A DNA stretch of 5,975 bases from CAZKEW01 sp964580435. Lineage in GTDB: Bacteria > Acidobacteriota > Aminicenantia > Aminicenantales > UBA8522. Shown here piece after piece: positions 5,880 through 5,975 of this stretch. The notes beneath the pieces were generated by a model, which made no database searches, was not told where the DNA came from, and was given only the letters and a program-made list of their open reading frames with translations. Made by a program: the position numbers and the translations under genes. The stretch is from positions 1-5,975 of the forward strand of contig CAZOKP010000124.1 of the NCBI GenBank assembly GCA_964580435.1, in the 5' to 3' direction. Each line of letters begins with the position of its first letter. Positions within the stretch are counted from its first letter, which is position 1.

Positions 5880-5975
5880 ATCTTGTCACGGCTTACCCCC
5901 CGACGAGGCTCGGGAGATGCGGCTCGAAGTCACGCTGCGATTTCCCCAGCGAGGAAATCTTGCTCGATTCGCTCC
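5880..5975. repeat. Palindrome-rich non-coding segment at the right edge; possible intergenic repeat
   Basis: Three short inverted repeats are packed into about 65 bp. CCCGA/TCGGG (5899-5903/5910-5914) has a 6-nt loop. GATTTCC/GGAAATC (5939-5945/5953-5959) has a 7-nt loop. CGCTG/CAGCG (5933-5937/5947-5951) overlaps the second and would be mutually exclusive with it. No recognisable protein is encoded, although short frames stay open on both strands to the window edge. An interspersed repeat, a structured leader of the upstream neighbour, or the end of a truncated gene are all possible. Confidence 0.3.

Noticed and set aside
5884..5975. A possible gene fragment entering from the right edge
   Set aside because: Short frames are open to the edge on both strands, but none shows a recognisable motif and the segment is palindrome-rich, so no coding call is justified.

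Overview
This window looks like an ordinary bacterial chromosome fragment of roughly balanced base composition. The likely source is an uncultured Gram-negative-type lineage. The style of the TilS protein and of the large membrane protein reminds me of Acidobacteriota/Aminicenantota, but that is an impression and not proven here. I see no insertion sequence, phage gene, CRISPR array or rRNA.

Layout, left to right. (1) Positions 1-42 hold a probable minus-strand promoter pointing out of the window. (2) Positions 120-356 (minus) encode a 78-residue hydrophobic protein of unknown function. (3) Positions 507-535 hold a near-consensus sigma70 promoter immediately upstream of a tRNA gene with anticodon CAT (547-620). 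(4) tilS (670-2061, plus) encodes tRNA(Ile)-lysidine synthase and starts 49 nt after the tRNA. (5) Convergent to tilS and only 11 bp away is a two-gene minus-strand operon. Its first gene (5779-3971) encodes a 602-residue multi-pass membrane protein resembling GT-C glycosyltransferases. Its second gene (3971-2073) encodes a complete class-II (glutamine-hydrolysing) asparagine synthetase-type amidotransferase, and the two are joined by a TAATG stop/start overlap. (6) The last ~200 bp hold the operon leader and a non-coding, palindrome-rich tail that may be an intergenic repeat or the edge of a neighbouring gene.

How the parts may work together. The tRNA/tilS half is translation machinery: TilS converts C34 of the CAU anticodon of minor tRNA-Ile to lysidine, and a CAU-anticodon tRNA is the gene directly upstream. 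The asnB/GT-C half looks like cell-envelope chemistry. Asparagine synthetase-like amidotransferases often sit in surface-polysaccharide loci, and tight coupling to a lipid-linked-sugar-type transferase suggests glycan amidation, although plain asparagine synthesis is equally allowed by the sequence. No clearly new system is evident. The most interesting points are the tRNA-CAU/tilS adjacency, the coupled GT-C/AsnB pair, the bidirectional inverted repeat across the convergent stop codons, and the palindromic right edge.
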